A stretch of 33,832 nt of DNA from a virus. Below, piece by piece: positions 1-8,540 of the stretch (the first letter of the stretch is position 1; each line of letters begins with the position of its first letter). Under the pieces are notes generated by a model. The model ran no database searches, was not told where the DNA came from, and worked only from the letters and a program-made list of their open reading frames with translations. The translations under genes were made by a program, and so were the position numbers. Location of the stretch: IMG/VR virus record IMGVR_UViG_3300025000_000288, positions 1-33,832 of that record. One strand, given 5' to 3'.

Positions 1-187
1 AATGATGAAGCGGCGTGCGAAAAAAATATATCAAAAATTGCGAAAAGTGGCCGCCAAAAATGTCTTGATATGGTCAAAAAAATCTTGACCAGTTTCACAA
101 AACAACAACTCGGAAAAAAAACAAGGCAAGACGGGAATAAAAAAAATTAACAAAATACACGTCATCAAACTGGAAAATAAAAAAAAT
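1..187. other. AT-rich non-coding end, probable phage right end
   Basis: No believable gene lies here. The stretch is very rich in A runs on the + strand and follows the last (tail-fibre) gene of the phage. In Mu-like phages this position is the right end, where the transposase binds several short sites and the terminal dinucleotide reads TG/CA. A TG occurs at bases 3-4 and again at 6-7, and similar TGCGAAAA words occur near 16 and 39. These could be terminus and transposase sites, but the left end of the phage is outside the window, so the sites cannot be compared. No host gene is seen to the left. Confidence 0.4.
71..91. repeat. 7-bp inverted repeat in the phage end region
   Basis: TGGTCAA at 71-77 and TTGACCA at 85-91 are perfect inverted copies around a 7-base A-rich loop. 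On the minus strand this could act as a weak terminator after the last tail gene, or be a protein-binding dyad at the phage end. Function is inferred only from position. Confidence 0.4.
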
Positions 188-733
188 TTACCAAACAACA
201 GCACTCATCGCCTGTGCATCTCCGGCAGAAAATGCCGTCTCCAAATCACTCAGCAAGCCATAATATCTCACTTTGTAATCTTTAATCATGGCTTGAATCT
301 CGGTGCCGACCTGGGCAAGCTGAGCGGCGGTATGCGGGCGCATGGCCTTGATGCCGCTCAAGGCGTCCGTGCAAGTTACGTCATAGGTCCACTCAGCATT
401 ACCCAGCATGATCTGCTGCAAGGCGGCAACAGCCAAAGCGGTCAGCGTCACCTGGTCCCTGTCCTTATCAGTATCATATATATAGGGAACGCCAAGCGCG
501 GACGACGTCCAGCCTGATCTGCAGGAAGCCTCGCAAGCCGCTTTTAAATCGGCTATCTTCGCAGCCATCAACTGACCAAGATCAACAACAGGGGCAGAAC
601 ATATCCCTGAACTATAATTCCAGCCGACAGTACAGTTATCCGGACAATCTACCCACTCGAGGGAAGCGGCAACAGGGAAATCTGCCTCGGAAACCTGAAC
701 GATTTTATTGCCTCCGTGTATCAAAGCACGCAT
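188..733 (-). CDS. Tail-fibre-associated protein, DUF4376-like
   Basis: 181-aa protein translated from ATG at 733, which has an AGGTG ribosome site seven bases upstream. The upstream in-frame extension runs into the preceding fibre gene and is not needed. The middle and C-terminal parts (AAKIADLKAACEA, then a stretch with many Gln/Ala/Leu and a GLLSDLETAFSAGD tail) resemble the DUF4376-type domain found in proteins encoded just after phage tail fibres. It is the last gene of the tail operon, 10 bases after the glycine-rich fibre gene. Expected role: part of, or assembly partner for, the fibre tip. The family call is by pattern only. Confidence 0.6.
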   Translation of the reverse strand: MRALIHGGNKIVQVSEADFPVAASLEWVDCPDNCTVGWNYSSGICSAPVVDLGQLMAAKIADLKAACEASCRSGWTSSALGVPYIYDTDKDRDQVTLTALAVAALQQIMLGNAEWTYDVTCTDALSGIKAMRPHTAAQLAQVGTEIQAMIKDYKVRYYGLLSDLETAFSAGDAQAMSAVVW

Positions 734-743
734 ATTAATCACC

Positions 744-1574
744 TTAAACGTATTCGTAAACGAGAACGACTCCTGCCCCACCGGTACCGCCAGTGCCATT
801 GCCGGCATTAGACGTGTTTGCTCCACCGCCGCCTGAACCAAGAGAACCATCGCCGCCATTAATCACAGACGACACAGAAATCCCGCTATCTCCTCCACCA
901 GAAAAATAGCTAGACCCGCCAAGGCCGATACCCATGCCGGAGCCTGATAAAACACCAGACGAAGAACCTGGTGATCCGCTTGCGGATATATCACCTCCTG
1001 AGCCAACCCCGCCAGCACCTCCATCAGGCCTGACAGTACCGGTAGAATTGTTGCCAAGACCACCCCCGCCGCCTCCTGTCGCCGACAGCAACGAACCGAA
1101 TGAAGTTGCACCGCCACTTGAACCTGCCGCAGCGCCAACCCCGCCAGCACCTCCAGCCCCAACAGTTACTGTTTCTGTAGCGCCGATACTTGAGCTGAGA
1201 AGCAATTTCCGAGCATACCCACCAGCCCCTCCACCGGCCCCACATGCATCGCCAGTGCCTGTTTGAGACCCTCCGCCACCACCTCCGGCGCCGATTAACT
1301 CCACAATTGCCGCAGCAAGCCATGATGGTTTTGTATACGTGCCTGATGCCGTAAATTTGGTAACCTGTCTAAGGCGATAGTACATCGCCGCCTTCAGCTG
1401 AGTATTATCAACCTTATTAAGCGTTATCCCGGCCCCCTCAATAACCTCGCAAATCTCTTCCTGGACCGCGTTGGCCCAGTCATCAGTCATAACGGTGGCG
1501 GCAATGCCGCCGACAGGATCACCCTCGGTGAATAAATTGTCAACCGTTGCCGTCGCGTGGTCGATTCTATGCAT
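744..1574 (-). CDS. Glycine-rich tail fibre / receptor-binding adhesin
   Basis: 276-aa protein. Residues 1 to about 90 form an ordinary N-terminal domain with short beta-like segments (KFTASGTYTKP), probably the attachment part. From about residue 93 to the end the sequence is dominated by Gly-rich blocks (GAGGGGGGS, GAGGAGG, GGGGGG) separated by short Ser/Thr/Asn-rich stretches, and closes with a hydrophobic VVLVYEYV strand. Such patterns fit polyglycine-II sandwich tips like those of T4-type gp38 adhesins, where the loops between glycine runs contact the receptor. The start has GGAGG nine bases upstream. It is the most likely host-range determinant. The mirror-image Pro-rich frames on the + strand are artefacts of the glycine codons. 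Confidence 0.75.
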   Translation of the reverse strand: MHRIDHATATVDNLFTEGDPVGGIAATVMTDDWANAVQEEICEVIEGAGITLNKVDNTQLKAAMYYRLRQVTKFTASGTYTKPSWLAAAIVELIGAGGGGGGSQTGTGDACGAGGGAGGYARKLLLSSSIGATETVTVGAGGAGGVGAAAGSSGGATSFGSLLSATGGGGGGLGNNSTGTVRPDGGAGGVGSGGDISASGSPGSSSGVLSGSGMGIGLGGSSYFSGGGDSGISVSSVINGGDGSLGSGGGGANTSNAGNGTGGTGGAGVVLVYEYV

Positions 1575-1589
1575 AAAACCATTCCTCCA

Positions 1590-2669
1590 TTAATATGAGC
1601 TGCGCAGCTTGACCATGCCAAGCGTGGCGCTGCCTACCGCAGCAGCGTTATTGCTGTCGAGCACCAACCCTCTCGCGGGATAAAATATGATATTCACCAG
1701 CGTGGTGCCGTTACCGCACGTGCCGTAAAATGATATCCGCCACCAATCGCCATCATAGTCCGTGATTACCGGGGTGCTTATGGTGGCCGTTGTACTGTTG
1801 CTCGTCGCGTAATCACCGGTATTGGTCTTGAATCGCAGGCTAAAAGAGGACACAGCCACGCCGCCGGTGCCGTAAACCAGCAAATGGATAGTCCTGGTAT
1901 CATCAGTGTCTTTTTTCACCCAGGCGTCAAAATACAGCGTCTCCCCCTCGGTGTAAGCGAAAAACGACGAATCCGCCCGTTCGTACGCCGTAACGGAATC
2001 ATCGGTAAACGTGTAGGCCTGATGCCCGCCAGGATCGGCAATCCCGGCCGGCGCCATGGTGCACCCTCCGATCAATGTCCACGCCGACACCTCATTAATC
2101 AGGTTGTCAGTAATGCCGCCGTAGCCAAACACCGCATACGTATGGGCAGGCTTGAGCTTGCCGATCGCGCACTCCAGCAGCTCGTTGCCCCAGGATCGCA
2201 GCGGATCGCCCACCGCAGATATCCCCACCGCAAACTCGGTAATCGTGGTCGCCGGCGCGGTAACCAGCCAGGCATACAGCCAGTCCGTGCCATAAAGCGG
2301 ATCTCCAACCGCGGAAACCCCAACCTGAAACGGCCGGTACTCGGAAATTGTCACCGTAAAACCGAGCGCGGCGGCCACGGCAATGAAATAGGCGCGGCTT
2401 TGCCCACCTGTCTCAACATATTTAGCGACCACAGCGGCCAGGCGCTCCTGCATGGTGCCAAGCTCGCCAATACATGGATCAGGCAAACCAAGCACCCGCT
2501 CCCATGACGACAGCAGCTCAACGGATGCATCCGGATGCATTTCAAGCAGCAGATCAAGATCCCTGGCCTGCACGGCATCAAGCGCCGCACCTTCCACCTC
2601 GCGATCCCCCTGCTCCACCCCGTCAAGCTCGATCGGGGCCAGCAGCCGCAACACGTCCTTATGTAACAC
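1590..2669 (-). CDS. Mu gp48-like (YmfQ/DUF2313) tail protein with C-terminal extension
   Basis: 359 aa, starting at a GTG (2669) that overlaps the end of the gp47-like gene; GGGGGTGAT upstream supplies the ribosome site. Residues 1 to about 185 match the Mu gp48/YmfQ family, a baseplate protein that links to the tail fibre: LLPxE-like start, a SWERVLGLPD segment, and two copies of a VGxSAVGDPL motif (about residues 117 and 148). Mu gp48 is much shorter. The remaining 170 residues are Thr/Ser/Gly/Tyr-rich, with alternating polar and hydrophobic residues, and look like a beta-sandwich carbohydrate-binding type module (AWTLIGG, SFFAYTEGETLYFDAWVKK, DGDWWRISFYG). The extension may bind surface sugar or anchor the fibre. 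Confidence 0.75.
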   Translation of the reverse strand: MLHKDVLRLLAPIELDGVEQGDREVEGAALDAVQARDLDLLLEMHPDASVELLSSWERVLGLPDPCIGELGTMQERLAAVVAKYVETGGQSRAYFIAVAAALGFTVTISEYRPFQVGVSAVGDPLYGTDWLYAWLVTAPATTITEFAVGISAVGDPLRSWGNELLECAIGKLKPAHTYAVFGYGGITDNLINEVSAWTLIGGCTMAPAGIADPGGHQAYTFTDDSVTAYERADSSFFAYTEGETLYFDAWVKKDTDDTRTIHLLVYGTGGVAVSSFSLRFKTNTGDYATSNSTTATISTPVITDYDGDWWRISFYGTCGNGTTLVNIIFYPARGLVLDSNNAAAVGSATLGMVKLRSSY

Positions 2670-3432
2670 TGATCACCCCCGGCCTGATGATCTCGATATC
2701 ATCGGTCACCACCGCCGCCGCCGGCGCCGATACCTGGGCATCCAGCGCGCCGGCGGCAATGGCGATGGCGGCCAGTTGCGACGGGTACAAGATCTGGCCG
2801 GGGACAAACAGCGACATATAGGCCTCGATGTCGGCGGCAATGGCAACCGTGTCAAGGTTTGTCCCGGTTACCGTCATGGTTACGTCCGTCACCAGAAATG
2901 TCGGCGACACCACGGAAACCACCGCGGTAACAGGCCGCTCCTCCTCAATATAGGCCGCCACCTCGGCCAGCAGTTCGGCGCTGGGCGTCTCCGATCCGGT
3001 GGACACTGCATCCGCCAGCACCACCACCATCACAGTTCCGATCCCGTCCGCCAAAGGAATACAGTAAGCGCTCTGCACATCATCGATAGCCGTGGCCCAC
3101 TGTTCATAGTCATATCTGTTGCCTCCCGCCGGCGGGTGACGGATGATTTCCAGCAGCCTGGCCAGCAACTCATCATCCGTTTCTCCGCTGCGGCGGGCCA
3201 AACCGCGTACCCAGGCATGATGTTCCAGCTGCTCCGTGTCGGCCGTGTCAGGGAAAATCTGTTTACTGATCCATTGCTGATGCTGATACAGCCCCCAGAC
3301 GGCGGAAGCCAGGCAGGCCGCCCGTATGAAAACCAGACTGCCCTGCGACAAATCAATGCTGCCATTGAACTGATTGGCATAATCCGTCAGAATTTCGTTC
3401 AGCAGCTCATCAAACGATTTGGAAAACGCCAT
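2659..3432 (-). CDS. Mu gp47-like baseplate J protein
   Basis: 257-aa baseplate wedge protein of the gpJ/Mu gp47 family, which forms the outer wedge of the contractile-tail baseplate. Visible landmarks are the N-terminal segment with SQGSLVFIRAACLASAVWGLYQHQQWI, the conserved RxSGETDDELLARLLEIIRHPPAGGNRYDYEQWA block near residue 80, a central VMVVVLAD strand, and the VAAYIEEERPVTA segment. Its ATG overlaps the stop of the gp46-like gene (TAATG), and its own end overlaps the gp48-like start, as in the Mu 46-47-48 order. Length is usual for short members of the family. Confidence 0.85.
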   Translation of the reverse strand: MAFSKSFDELLNEILTDYANQFNGSIDLSQGSLVFIRAACLASAVWGLYQHQQWISKQIFPDTADTEQLEHHAWVRGLARRSGETDDELLARLLEIIRHPPAGGNRYDYEQWATAIDDVQSAYCIPLADGIGTVMVVVLADAVSTGSETPSAELLAEVAAYIEEERPVTAVVSVVSPTFLVTDVTMTVTGTNLDTVAIAADIEAYMSLFVPGQILYPSQLAAIAIAAGALDAQVSAPAAAVVTDDIEIIRPGVISVT

Positions 3433-3794
3433 TAGACAACCCCCACGAAATCGGTGTAAACAATCTGCTCGCCATCTGCCTGGGTGACCTCTACCAGCAG
3501 TTTCAGCCTGGAAACATCCTGCAATGTGTCTCGTTCAGCCAGCACGTCAATCTCAGTCGCCCGGCCGGTATCAAGCAGCCACTGCAAGGCCTCCCTGGCG
3601 TATTCCTCCGCCAGGGAGGCGGCCCTCGGGGTGTTTTTTTTCAGCAGATGCAGGCGGCTGCCGAATTGCGGGTCAAAAAACCATGATCCGCGCCGCACCT
3701 TGAGGCTCAGATAAATATTATTGAAAATATTGGTGGCCTGGTCGAAGGACATTTCCGGCTGGCCGCCGTCATTAATGACAATGGCGAAATCCAT
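3432..3794 (-). CDS. Mu gp46-like baseplate wedge protein
   Basis: 120 aa, similar in size and pattern to Mu gp46 and the gp25/gpW-like baseplate wedge family. Features include NIFNNIYLSLKVRRGSWFFDPQFGSRL, the characteristic glycine/phenylalanine core where the wedge protein meets neighbours, followed by AREALQWLLDTGRATEIDV. It overlaps both the gp45-like and gp47-like genes by one base (TGATG/TAATG), which implies translational coupling and keeps the Mu gene order. Confidence 0.85.
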   Translation of the reverse strand: MDFAIVINDGGQPEMSFDQATNIFNNIYLSLKVRRGSWFFDPQFGSRLHLLKKNTPRAASLAEEYAREALQWLLDTGRATEIDVLAERDTLQDVSRLKLLVEVTQADGEQIVYTDFVGVV

Positions 3795-4333
3795 CAGATG
3801 CCCCTCGTGATGTCGGTGCAGTTGTCATTAAGGACAAAGGCCTGCACCGGCACCCCGGTGTTGCCGGATCCGGTCTGCACGCCGCTGTGGGTGTGGCTGC
3901 CGAAGAGCGCCGCGAAACGCTGATCGACAAAGCGCCGCAGCCCGGCCCGATCCCCGCCGAGATTGATCAGCGGTGAATTTACCGTGCAGCTGGTGGCGGC
4001 ATTGACCGTTACCATGCCGCCGCAGTCAATCAGAATTTCCCGGCCGCGCCGCAGATGGATTTTATCCCCCTCGTCGGTATACAGGCACACCTCGCCATTT
4101 TCTACCGCCACGCGGTATCTGCGGTCATCACTGGCCACCACGATGATGTGGTTTCCCTCGCGGACAGCAACCGCCTCGGCGCCTGCCAGCGGCCGGCTGG
4201 TGTATCCGTAATGCTGCATGTATTCCCGGGAGGAGACCGTTTCCCCGGCATAACCGCTGAAGGCGGCCAGCTTAATCGCCCCCTCGACCACACTATTAAT
4301 GATACAGCGGATCATGCCGCGCAGCCTGGTCAT
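3794..4333 (-). CDS. Mu gp45-like baseplate spike protein
   Basis: 179-aa homologue of Mu gp45, the trimeric spike at the tip of the tail tube that punctures the outer membrane. The N-terminal half has the OB-fold-like part (FSGYAGETVSSREYMQHYGYTSRPLAGAEAV). The middle is beta-rich (HIIVVASDDRRYRVAVENGEVCLYTDEGDKI), and the C-terminal third repeats short strands expected for the triple beta-helix. It ends with a GSHTHSGVQTG segment; HxH residues at this place bind the iron ion at the apex in related spikes. The ATG overlaps the end of the gpP-like gene. Confidence 0.85.
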   Translation of the reverse strand: MTRLRGMIRCIINSVVEGAIKLAAFSGYAGETVSSREYMQHYGYTSRPLAGAEAVAVREGNHIIVVASDDRRYRVAVENGEVCLYTDEGDKIHLRRGREILIDCGGMVTVNAATSCTVNSPLINLGGDRAGLRRFVDQRFAALFGSHTHSGVQTGSGNTGVPVQAFVLNDNCTDITRGI

Positions 4334-5376
4334 CTGATCACCCCTGGCAGCCCAAGCCGCAGCTCGGTCACGGGGCCCCGGCTTTTATCAATACGAAATG
4401 TGCGGCCGTAAATCAAATAAGTGCCGTTTATCTCAAATTTCTCATCCAGCACGGCGCACAGCTCATTAACCGCCCAGTTGCGTCCGTTGACGGAATGGCC
4501 AGGCGTCGTATACGACAATTGCAGGCCCATGGCCCGCTGGCGTTCGGCAATGACCCTGCCGGCATTGGCAGGGCTGGCCAGGTCATTGTTGTTGATCTCG
4601 ACAAACGGCTTGTAAAACGGCACATCGTCTACCTGGGCAATTGCAATGGTGTTCAAATCAGCCGCCTCGATGCCGTCCGCCCCCTGTTTCTGGCCGACCA
4701 CAATGATCTTTGAATATTGCTGCGAGATGTCCCGCACCCGGCTGCCGTCCATTACATTGTTGCCGGCGCCATCCAGCCTGCGCGTGATGGTAAACAGCGG
4801 TTTGCCTTTGGCTTTCGGCCGGCCGAAAACAAAGGTGCCGTCCGGCAGGGAAAAAAACATGGCTCCCCGCGATTCGGCAAAATCCCTGAGTACCTCAAAC
4901 ACCGTCTGGCCAGGCTCAATCTGGGCCAGATCCTGGCTGAGGTCAAACAGATCATTGTCCCCAGTCTTGCTGGCGGTCGCCCCGGCAATCCCGGCCTGAT
5001 ACTCAATATTTTTCCGGTTGATAAACGGCACGGCGCGCAGCAACCGCTCGGCCAAAACCTTCAACGTAACGCCTTCCAGCGTGATAAACTCCTCGCAATA
5101 GCTGTCCACCACCAGCCCCAGCAAATCGCGGCCTTCCACCACCACCCGGCTGCCGTCCTTGCCGTTATATTCGCTCACCCGGTCGATAATGCCGGTCATT
5201 TCCAGCCGGTCATTGACAAACAACTGAAACTGCTGGCCCGGGTTTACCGCAAACGCAGGATCAGGCAGCGTTACGCTGAACGCATCACCGGCCGTGTAAA
5301 GATCCGAATCAACACTGTACTCGGAGAACTCCGTTATTTTTCTGCCGCCAAAGGACAGCGAGATATTATCCGGCAT
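4330..5376 (-). CDS. Mu gpP-like baseplate hub protein (gp44)
   Basis: 348-aa baseplate hub protein of the Mu gpP/gp44 family, trimeric and structurally like T4 gp27. The start shows the usual first domain (ISLSFGGRKITEFSEYSVDSDLYTAGDAFSVTLPDP), then a FQLFVNDRLEMTGIIDRV strand pair and GSRVVVEGRDLLGLVVDSY. Further on are FEVLRDFAESRGAMFFSLPDG and the C-terminal segment TELRLGLPG. GGAGATAG lies before the ATG, which sits inside the end of the gpN-like gene. Together with the gp45-like spike it forms the central hub of the baseplate. Confidence 0.88.
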   Translation of the reverse strand: MPDNISLSFGGRKITEFSEYSVDSDLYTAGDAFSVTLPDPAFAVNPGQQFQLFVNDRLEMTGIIDRVSEYNGKDGSRVVVEGRDLLGLVVDSYCEEFITLEGVTLKVLAERLLRAVPFINRKNIEYQAGIAGATASKTGDNDLFDLSQDLAQIEPGQTVFEVLRDFAESRGAMFFSLPDGTFVFGRPKAKGKPLFTITRRLDGAGNNVMDGSRVRDISQQYSKIIVVGQKQGADGIEAADLNTIAIAQVDDVPFYKPFVEINNNDLASPANAGRVIAERQRAMGLQLSYTTPGHSVNGRNWAVNELCAVLDEKFEINGTYLIYGRTFRIDKSRGPVTELRLGLPGVIR

Positions 5377-6676
5377 AAACGACTATCTCCCCGCTGGTGA
5401 AATTCGGACGGATGATGTTGTTTGCCGCCATGAGCCTGGCGGCATATTGATAGGACAAACCATAACGCAGGCAGACCAGATGCAGGGGCAGCGGGTTATC
5501 AAGCTGCACCGTCACCATGCGGTCACGCTCAAGTTTGATGTCATCCACATGATCGGTCAATTGCCGGCTCATGGTCTTCAGGTCGCTGACAATTACGGCA
5601 TTTTCGCTGTTGTCATCAATCCTGATATTCGTAATGGTCGCGCTGACGTCTCCGCGCACAATCGCCAGCGACCGTTCCAGCTCCCTGATGGTCATCACTT
5701 CGGGAGCCGGATCCGGATCCAGATAATTACCGACAGCGTCAAAGCTGCGCTGCTTTTCAGCCTGCCGCATGGCCTGCCTGTTCAGCTCGTCAGCCGCATA
5801 CAGCGCGGAGGCCTCCACCGCCAGCCTCTGGGACGCGGCAATCCTGGCCGGCCGGGAAAACGAACTGCGGCGCTCTCCGGCGCTGCCGGTCAACGCCTCC
5901 AGTGATATCTGCAGACTGTCCAGAAAGCGCGAAGGCGACACGCGCAACGTCGCCAGGGAAAGAGCGCAGCGCTCCACGGTATTGGCCAGCACGCCGATTA
6001 CCCGGCCGGCCAGGCTGGCTGGGTAGGTCACCAGGGCAATAAGCGAGGTTCCCGGGTTGGTCACCTCGGCCAGCGTGCCGCTCATGTCTCCGATCCAGCC
6101 GTCCACATCCGTGAGATATGCCCTGGCCGTCCTCGAGGCATACGGAAACTGCCCGGCAATGCCGAGCTCTGGATCCAGGGTAGTATTCAGTATTCCCGCG
6201 GCCTCCGGCCCGAGAACACTAATCACGTCCGCGGCATAATGCGTCAGCAGATTATCCTGACCGGCGACAAATGTCTCTTCAACCGCGCCCTGGACATCGG
6301 CTGATTTCGCCGCGGCCTGGCTGTCTGACCGGTTGACGATAAAGGACAGATCGATTTCCGCCGTTTCCAGGCGGTCATCATGGCTGACGGACACCGTGTC
6401 GATGCGGCCCGTGAGCAGCCCGTATTTCGGGTGGGTCAGCTCAAACAGCTCGCGGGAATCCAGGTGGGACAAAAACTCCTCATGCCTGGCATACTGCTCG
6501 CCGAAAAAATAACAGCGGATGGAGATGCGGCGCGCCTTATGGCCGAGATCCTCCGTGTCCGCCCCGTCAACGAACGGGTATTCGTAAACGGCAATCGCCT
6601 TCTCAAAGCTGTCGCGGATCGTCTCCGCCTCCAGCTCGAAATCATCAATTTTCAATGCGCCGAGGCGGTCTGCCAT
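5366..6676 (-). CDS. Mu gpN-like tail/DNA circularization protein (gp43)
   Basis: 436 aa. The N-terminus, with FEKAIAVYEYPFVDGADTEDLGHKARRISIRCYFFG and FLSHLDSRELFELTHPKYGLLTGRID, is the DNA-circularization N-domain seen in Mu gpN and P22-like proteins. In Mu, gpN is a baseplate/tail protein that enters with the DNA. The central 150-330 part is helical. The C-terminus (PLHLVCLRYGLSYQYAARLMAANNI...GEIVVYAG) looks like a LysM/tail-hub end. Its ATG lies 25 bases inside the tape-measure gene with a GGGGAG site upstream, and its end overlaps gpP. Gene order matches Mu. Confidence 0.85.
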   Translation of the reverse strand: MADRLGALKIDDFELEAETIRDSFEKAIAVYEYPFVDGADTEDLGHKARRISIRCYFFGEQYARHEEFLSHLDSRELFELTHPKYGLLTGRIDTVSVSHDDRLETAEIDLSFIVNRSDSQAAAKSADVQGAVEETFVAGQDNLLTHYAADVISVLGPEAAGILNTTLDPELGIAGQFPYASRTARAYLTDVDGWIGDMSGTLAEVTNPGTSLIALVTYPASLAGRVIGVLANTVERCALSLATLRVSPSRFLDSLQISLEALTGSAGERRSSFSRPARIAASQRLAVEASALYAADELNRQAMRQAEKQRSFDAVGNYLDPDPAPEVMTIRELERSLAIVRGDVSATITNIRIDDNSENAVIVSDLKTMSRQLTDHVDDIKLERDRMVTVQLDNPLPLHLVCLRYGLSYQYAARLMAANNIIRPNFTSGEIVVYAG

Positions 6677-8451
6677 GGCCCGAACTCCCCGCGTTTGAGC
6701 GGCTTGACATTTGCTTTGGTGTTCATGTCATTTGATTTCGTGGTTACCCGGCCGCGTTCATCAATGGCCACGTTCAGCTGGATCTCGTTTTTTACCTCGC
6801 GGCCGTGGATGACGTCATACAGCATTTCGCCGAGCCAGCCCTCGCCGCCGTATTTGCCGCCGCTAATTTTTTCAGACGCCTTGCCAAGCAAAGGATTGAA
6901 AATATATTTACCAGCTAAAAACCCGCCAGCCCCATATGCGCCAAATTTGCCGGCCAGGCCCAGCGCCGGCAGCAGTTTTTTAAAAAGATTTCCACCGGCT
7001 GCGCCGGCCGCTATATCGGCGGCACTTCCACCCAGGCCTCCCGCCGGCCAGTTGGTGACAAATACCGGCTGCACGCCGGTTGCCGCCTCAACGGCCTTGC
7101 CGGTGGCGATACCGGCAGCAGCGCTGGCCGCGCCGCCGAACATCTTGCCGAACCCTCCCAGGCCCTTGACCGTCTTGCGGCCGTAATACAGGGCCGCTGC
7201 CCCCGCGCCGGCCGCGGCCAATGTTCCGGCGCCGACAGCGCCGAGCGACCCCCAGGACGCGGCCTTGCTTATGCCCTCATGCTCTTGCGCCATGCCGCCG
7301 AGCGCGGCGGAAAGCTCGTTTACCTTGTCGGTAATGGCCGTAAGCGGCGCCAGGGCCGGCTGAAATAATTCAGCCATGGCGGACTTCGCCGTCCCGGCCA
7401 GCTTTTTCAATGAGGCGTTAAATCCTTCCGCCCAGATAGCCATTTTCTGGGCCGCCGACAAGGAGGACTCGGCGTCCTTTCTGATTTCCTTGAACCCCTT
7501 GGACGCTCCGATGAATTCATTGGCGGCCCGGCCGCCTTCCTCGCCGAATATCTTCATCAGCGCCAGCAGTCTTTTCTGGTCATCCTTGATGTTGCCGAAC
7601 CGCTCCCGCAACTGGTCCGTGGCCTGGTCCATGCCGATGAACCTGCCGTTTTCAAACAGGTCTATCTTGTAGTGCTTCATGTACTTGCGCTGCTCGCTGC
7701 TCATGCCGAGCACGCCTATCAAGAAATTATTGAAGCTGCTGCCCGCCCGCTCCCCCAGGGCAGACAGCGCGCCCAGGGAAGTGACGCTGTCCTGCACGGA
7801 GATTTTCAGCGCGGCGGCGTTGGAACCTGACATTTTAAGGCCTTCCACCAGCATCGGCACGCTGGTTGCCGCGGCATCGTCAACCCGCACTAGCCAGTCA
7901 GCCAGCTTGCCGTAATCACCGCCGCTCAGCTTGAACTGGGTGCCGAGATTGGCCAGGGCATTGCCAACCTCTTCCGGCGCCATGCCGGACAGGCTGGCCA
8001 GGATGGTGGCGGCAAACGCCGCCCCGCTTTTGCCAGCTACATCCTGCAGCTTGAGTCCGGCCTTGAGCAGGGAATTCTGGATGCCGACCACGTCCTCGGC
8101 GGAAAACGGCGCATTGGCCGACACCTCAATGGCCGTGCTTTTCACCGTGGCCAGCTGCTTGTTCAGATCCTTGGCGTCACTGGCCGATCCGGCCAGCTGC
8201 GCCTTGACCTTCAGCATGGCCTCCTGCAATGACGCGGCAGACATCACCGCGGGCTGCAGGGCAGATGCCATAGCTGACGTGGCCACTAATGACCCGGCCG
8301 CTATTTTGCCGGCCTGGGCCATCCGGTCAAAACTCTGCTGCACATCCTTGTTTGCCGTGGCCAGGGACTTCATGCGGCCCTTGATCGCATCAACCCCTCG
8401 ACTCAGCAGGTCGATTATGGTAAACTGTATGGCAACCGAGGTTATCGTCAT
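6652..8451 (-). CDS. Tail tape measure protein
   Basis: 599-aa tape measure. It is Ala-rich with long helical stretches, a TIGR01760-like phage tail region around residues 100-350 (ANAPFSAEDVVGIQNSLLKAG; MAPEEVGNALANLG; SSFNNFLIGVLG), and Gly/Ala-rich hydrophobic segments near residues 405-430 and 500-525 that could cross the membrane during DNA entry. The C-terminal end is charged. It follows the gp41/42-type chaperone genes, as always in contractile and non-contractile tails. The length sets the tail length. The ATG is at 8451 with AAGGTAG about 11 bases upstream. Confidence 0.9.
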   Translation of the reverse strand: MTITSVAIQFTIIDLLSRGVDAIKGRMKSLATANKDVQQSFDRMAQAGKIAAGSLVATSAMASALQPAVMSAASLQEAMLKVKAQLAGSASDAKDLNKQLATVKSTAIEVSANAPFSAEDVVGIQNSLLKAGLKLQDVAGKSGAAFAATILASLSGMAPEEVGNALANLGTQFKLSGGDYGKLADWLVRVDDAAATSVPMLVEGLKMSGSNAAALKISVQDSVTSLGALSALGERAGSSFNNFLIGVLGMSSEQRKYMKHYKIDLFENGRFIGMDQATDQLRERFGNIKDDQKRLLALMKIFGEEGGRAANEFIGASKGFKEIRKDAESSLSAAQKMAIWAEGFNASLKKLAGTAKSAMAELFQPALAPLTAITDKVNELSAALGGMAQEHEGISKAASWGSLGAVGAGTLAAAGAGAAALYYGRKTVKGLGGFGKMFGGAASAAAGIATGKAVEAATGVQPVFVTNWPAGGLGGSAADIAAGAAGGNLFKKLLPALGLAGKFGAYGAGGFLAGKYIFNPLLGKASEKISGGKYGGEGWLGEMLYDVIHGREVKNEIQLNVAIDERGRVTTKSNDMNTKANVKPLKRGEFGPWQTASAH

Positions 8452-8540
8452 GGAAATTATCTACCTTCTCGCCGGAGCAGCCTTTTTTCTGGTCTTTCTT
8501 TTTGCCGGCCTGCGGTTTGGCAGCTTCGCCGGGCGGATCA

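Noticed and set aside
934-1266. Pro-rich + strand frame over the glycine-rich adhesin
   Set aside because: Polyproline is the complement of glycine codons; the minus strand reading has the natural N-terminus, start site and fibre pattern.
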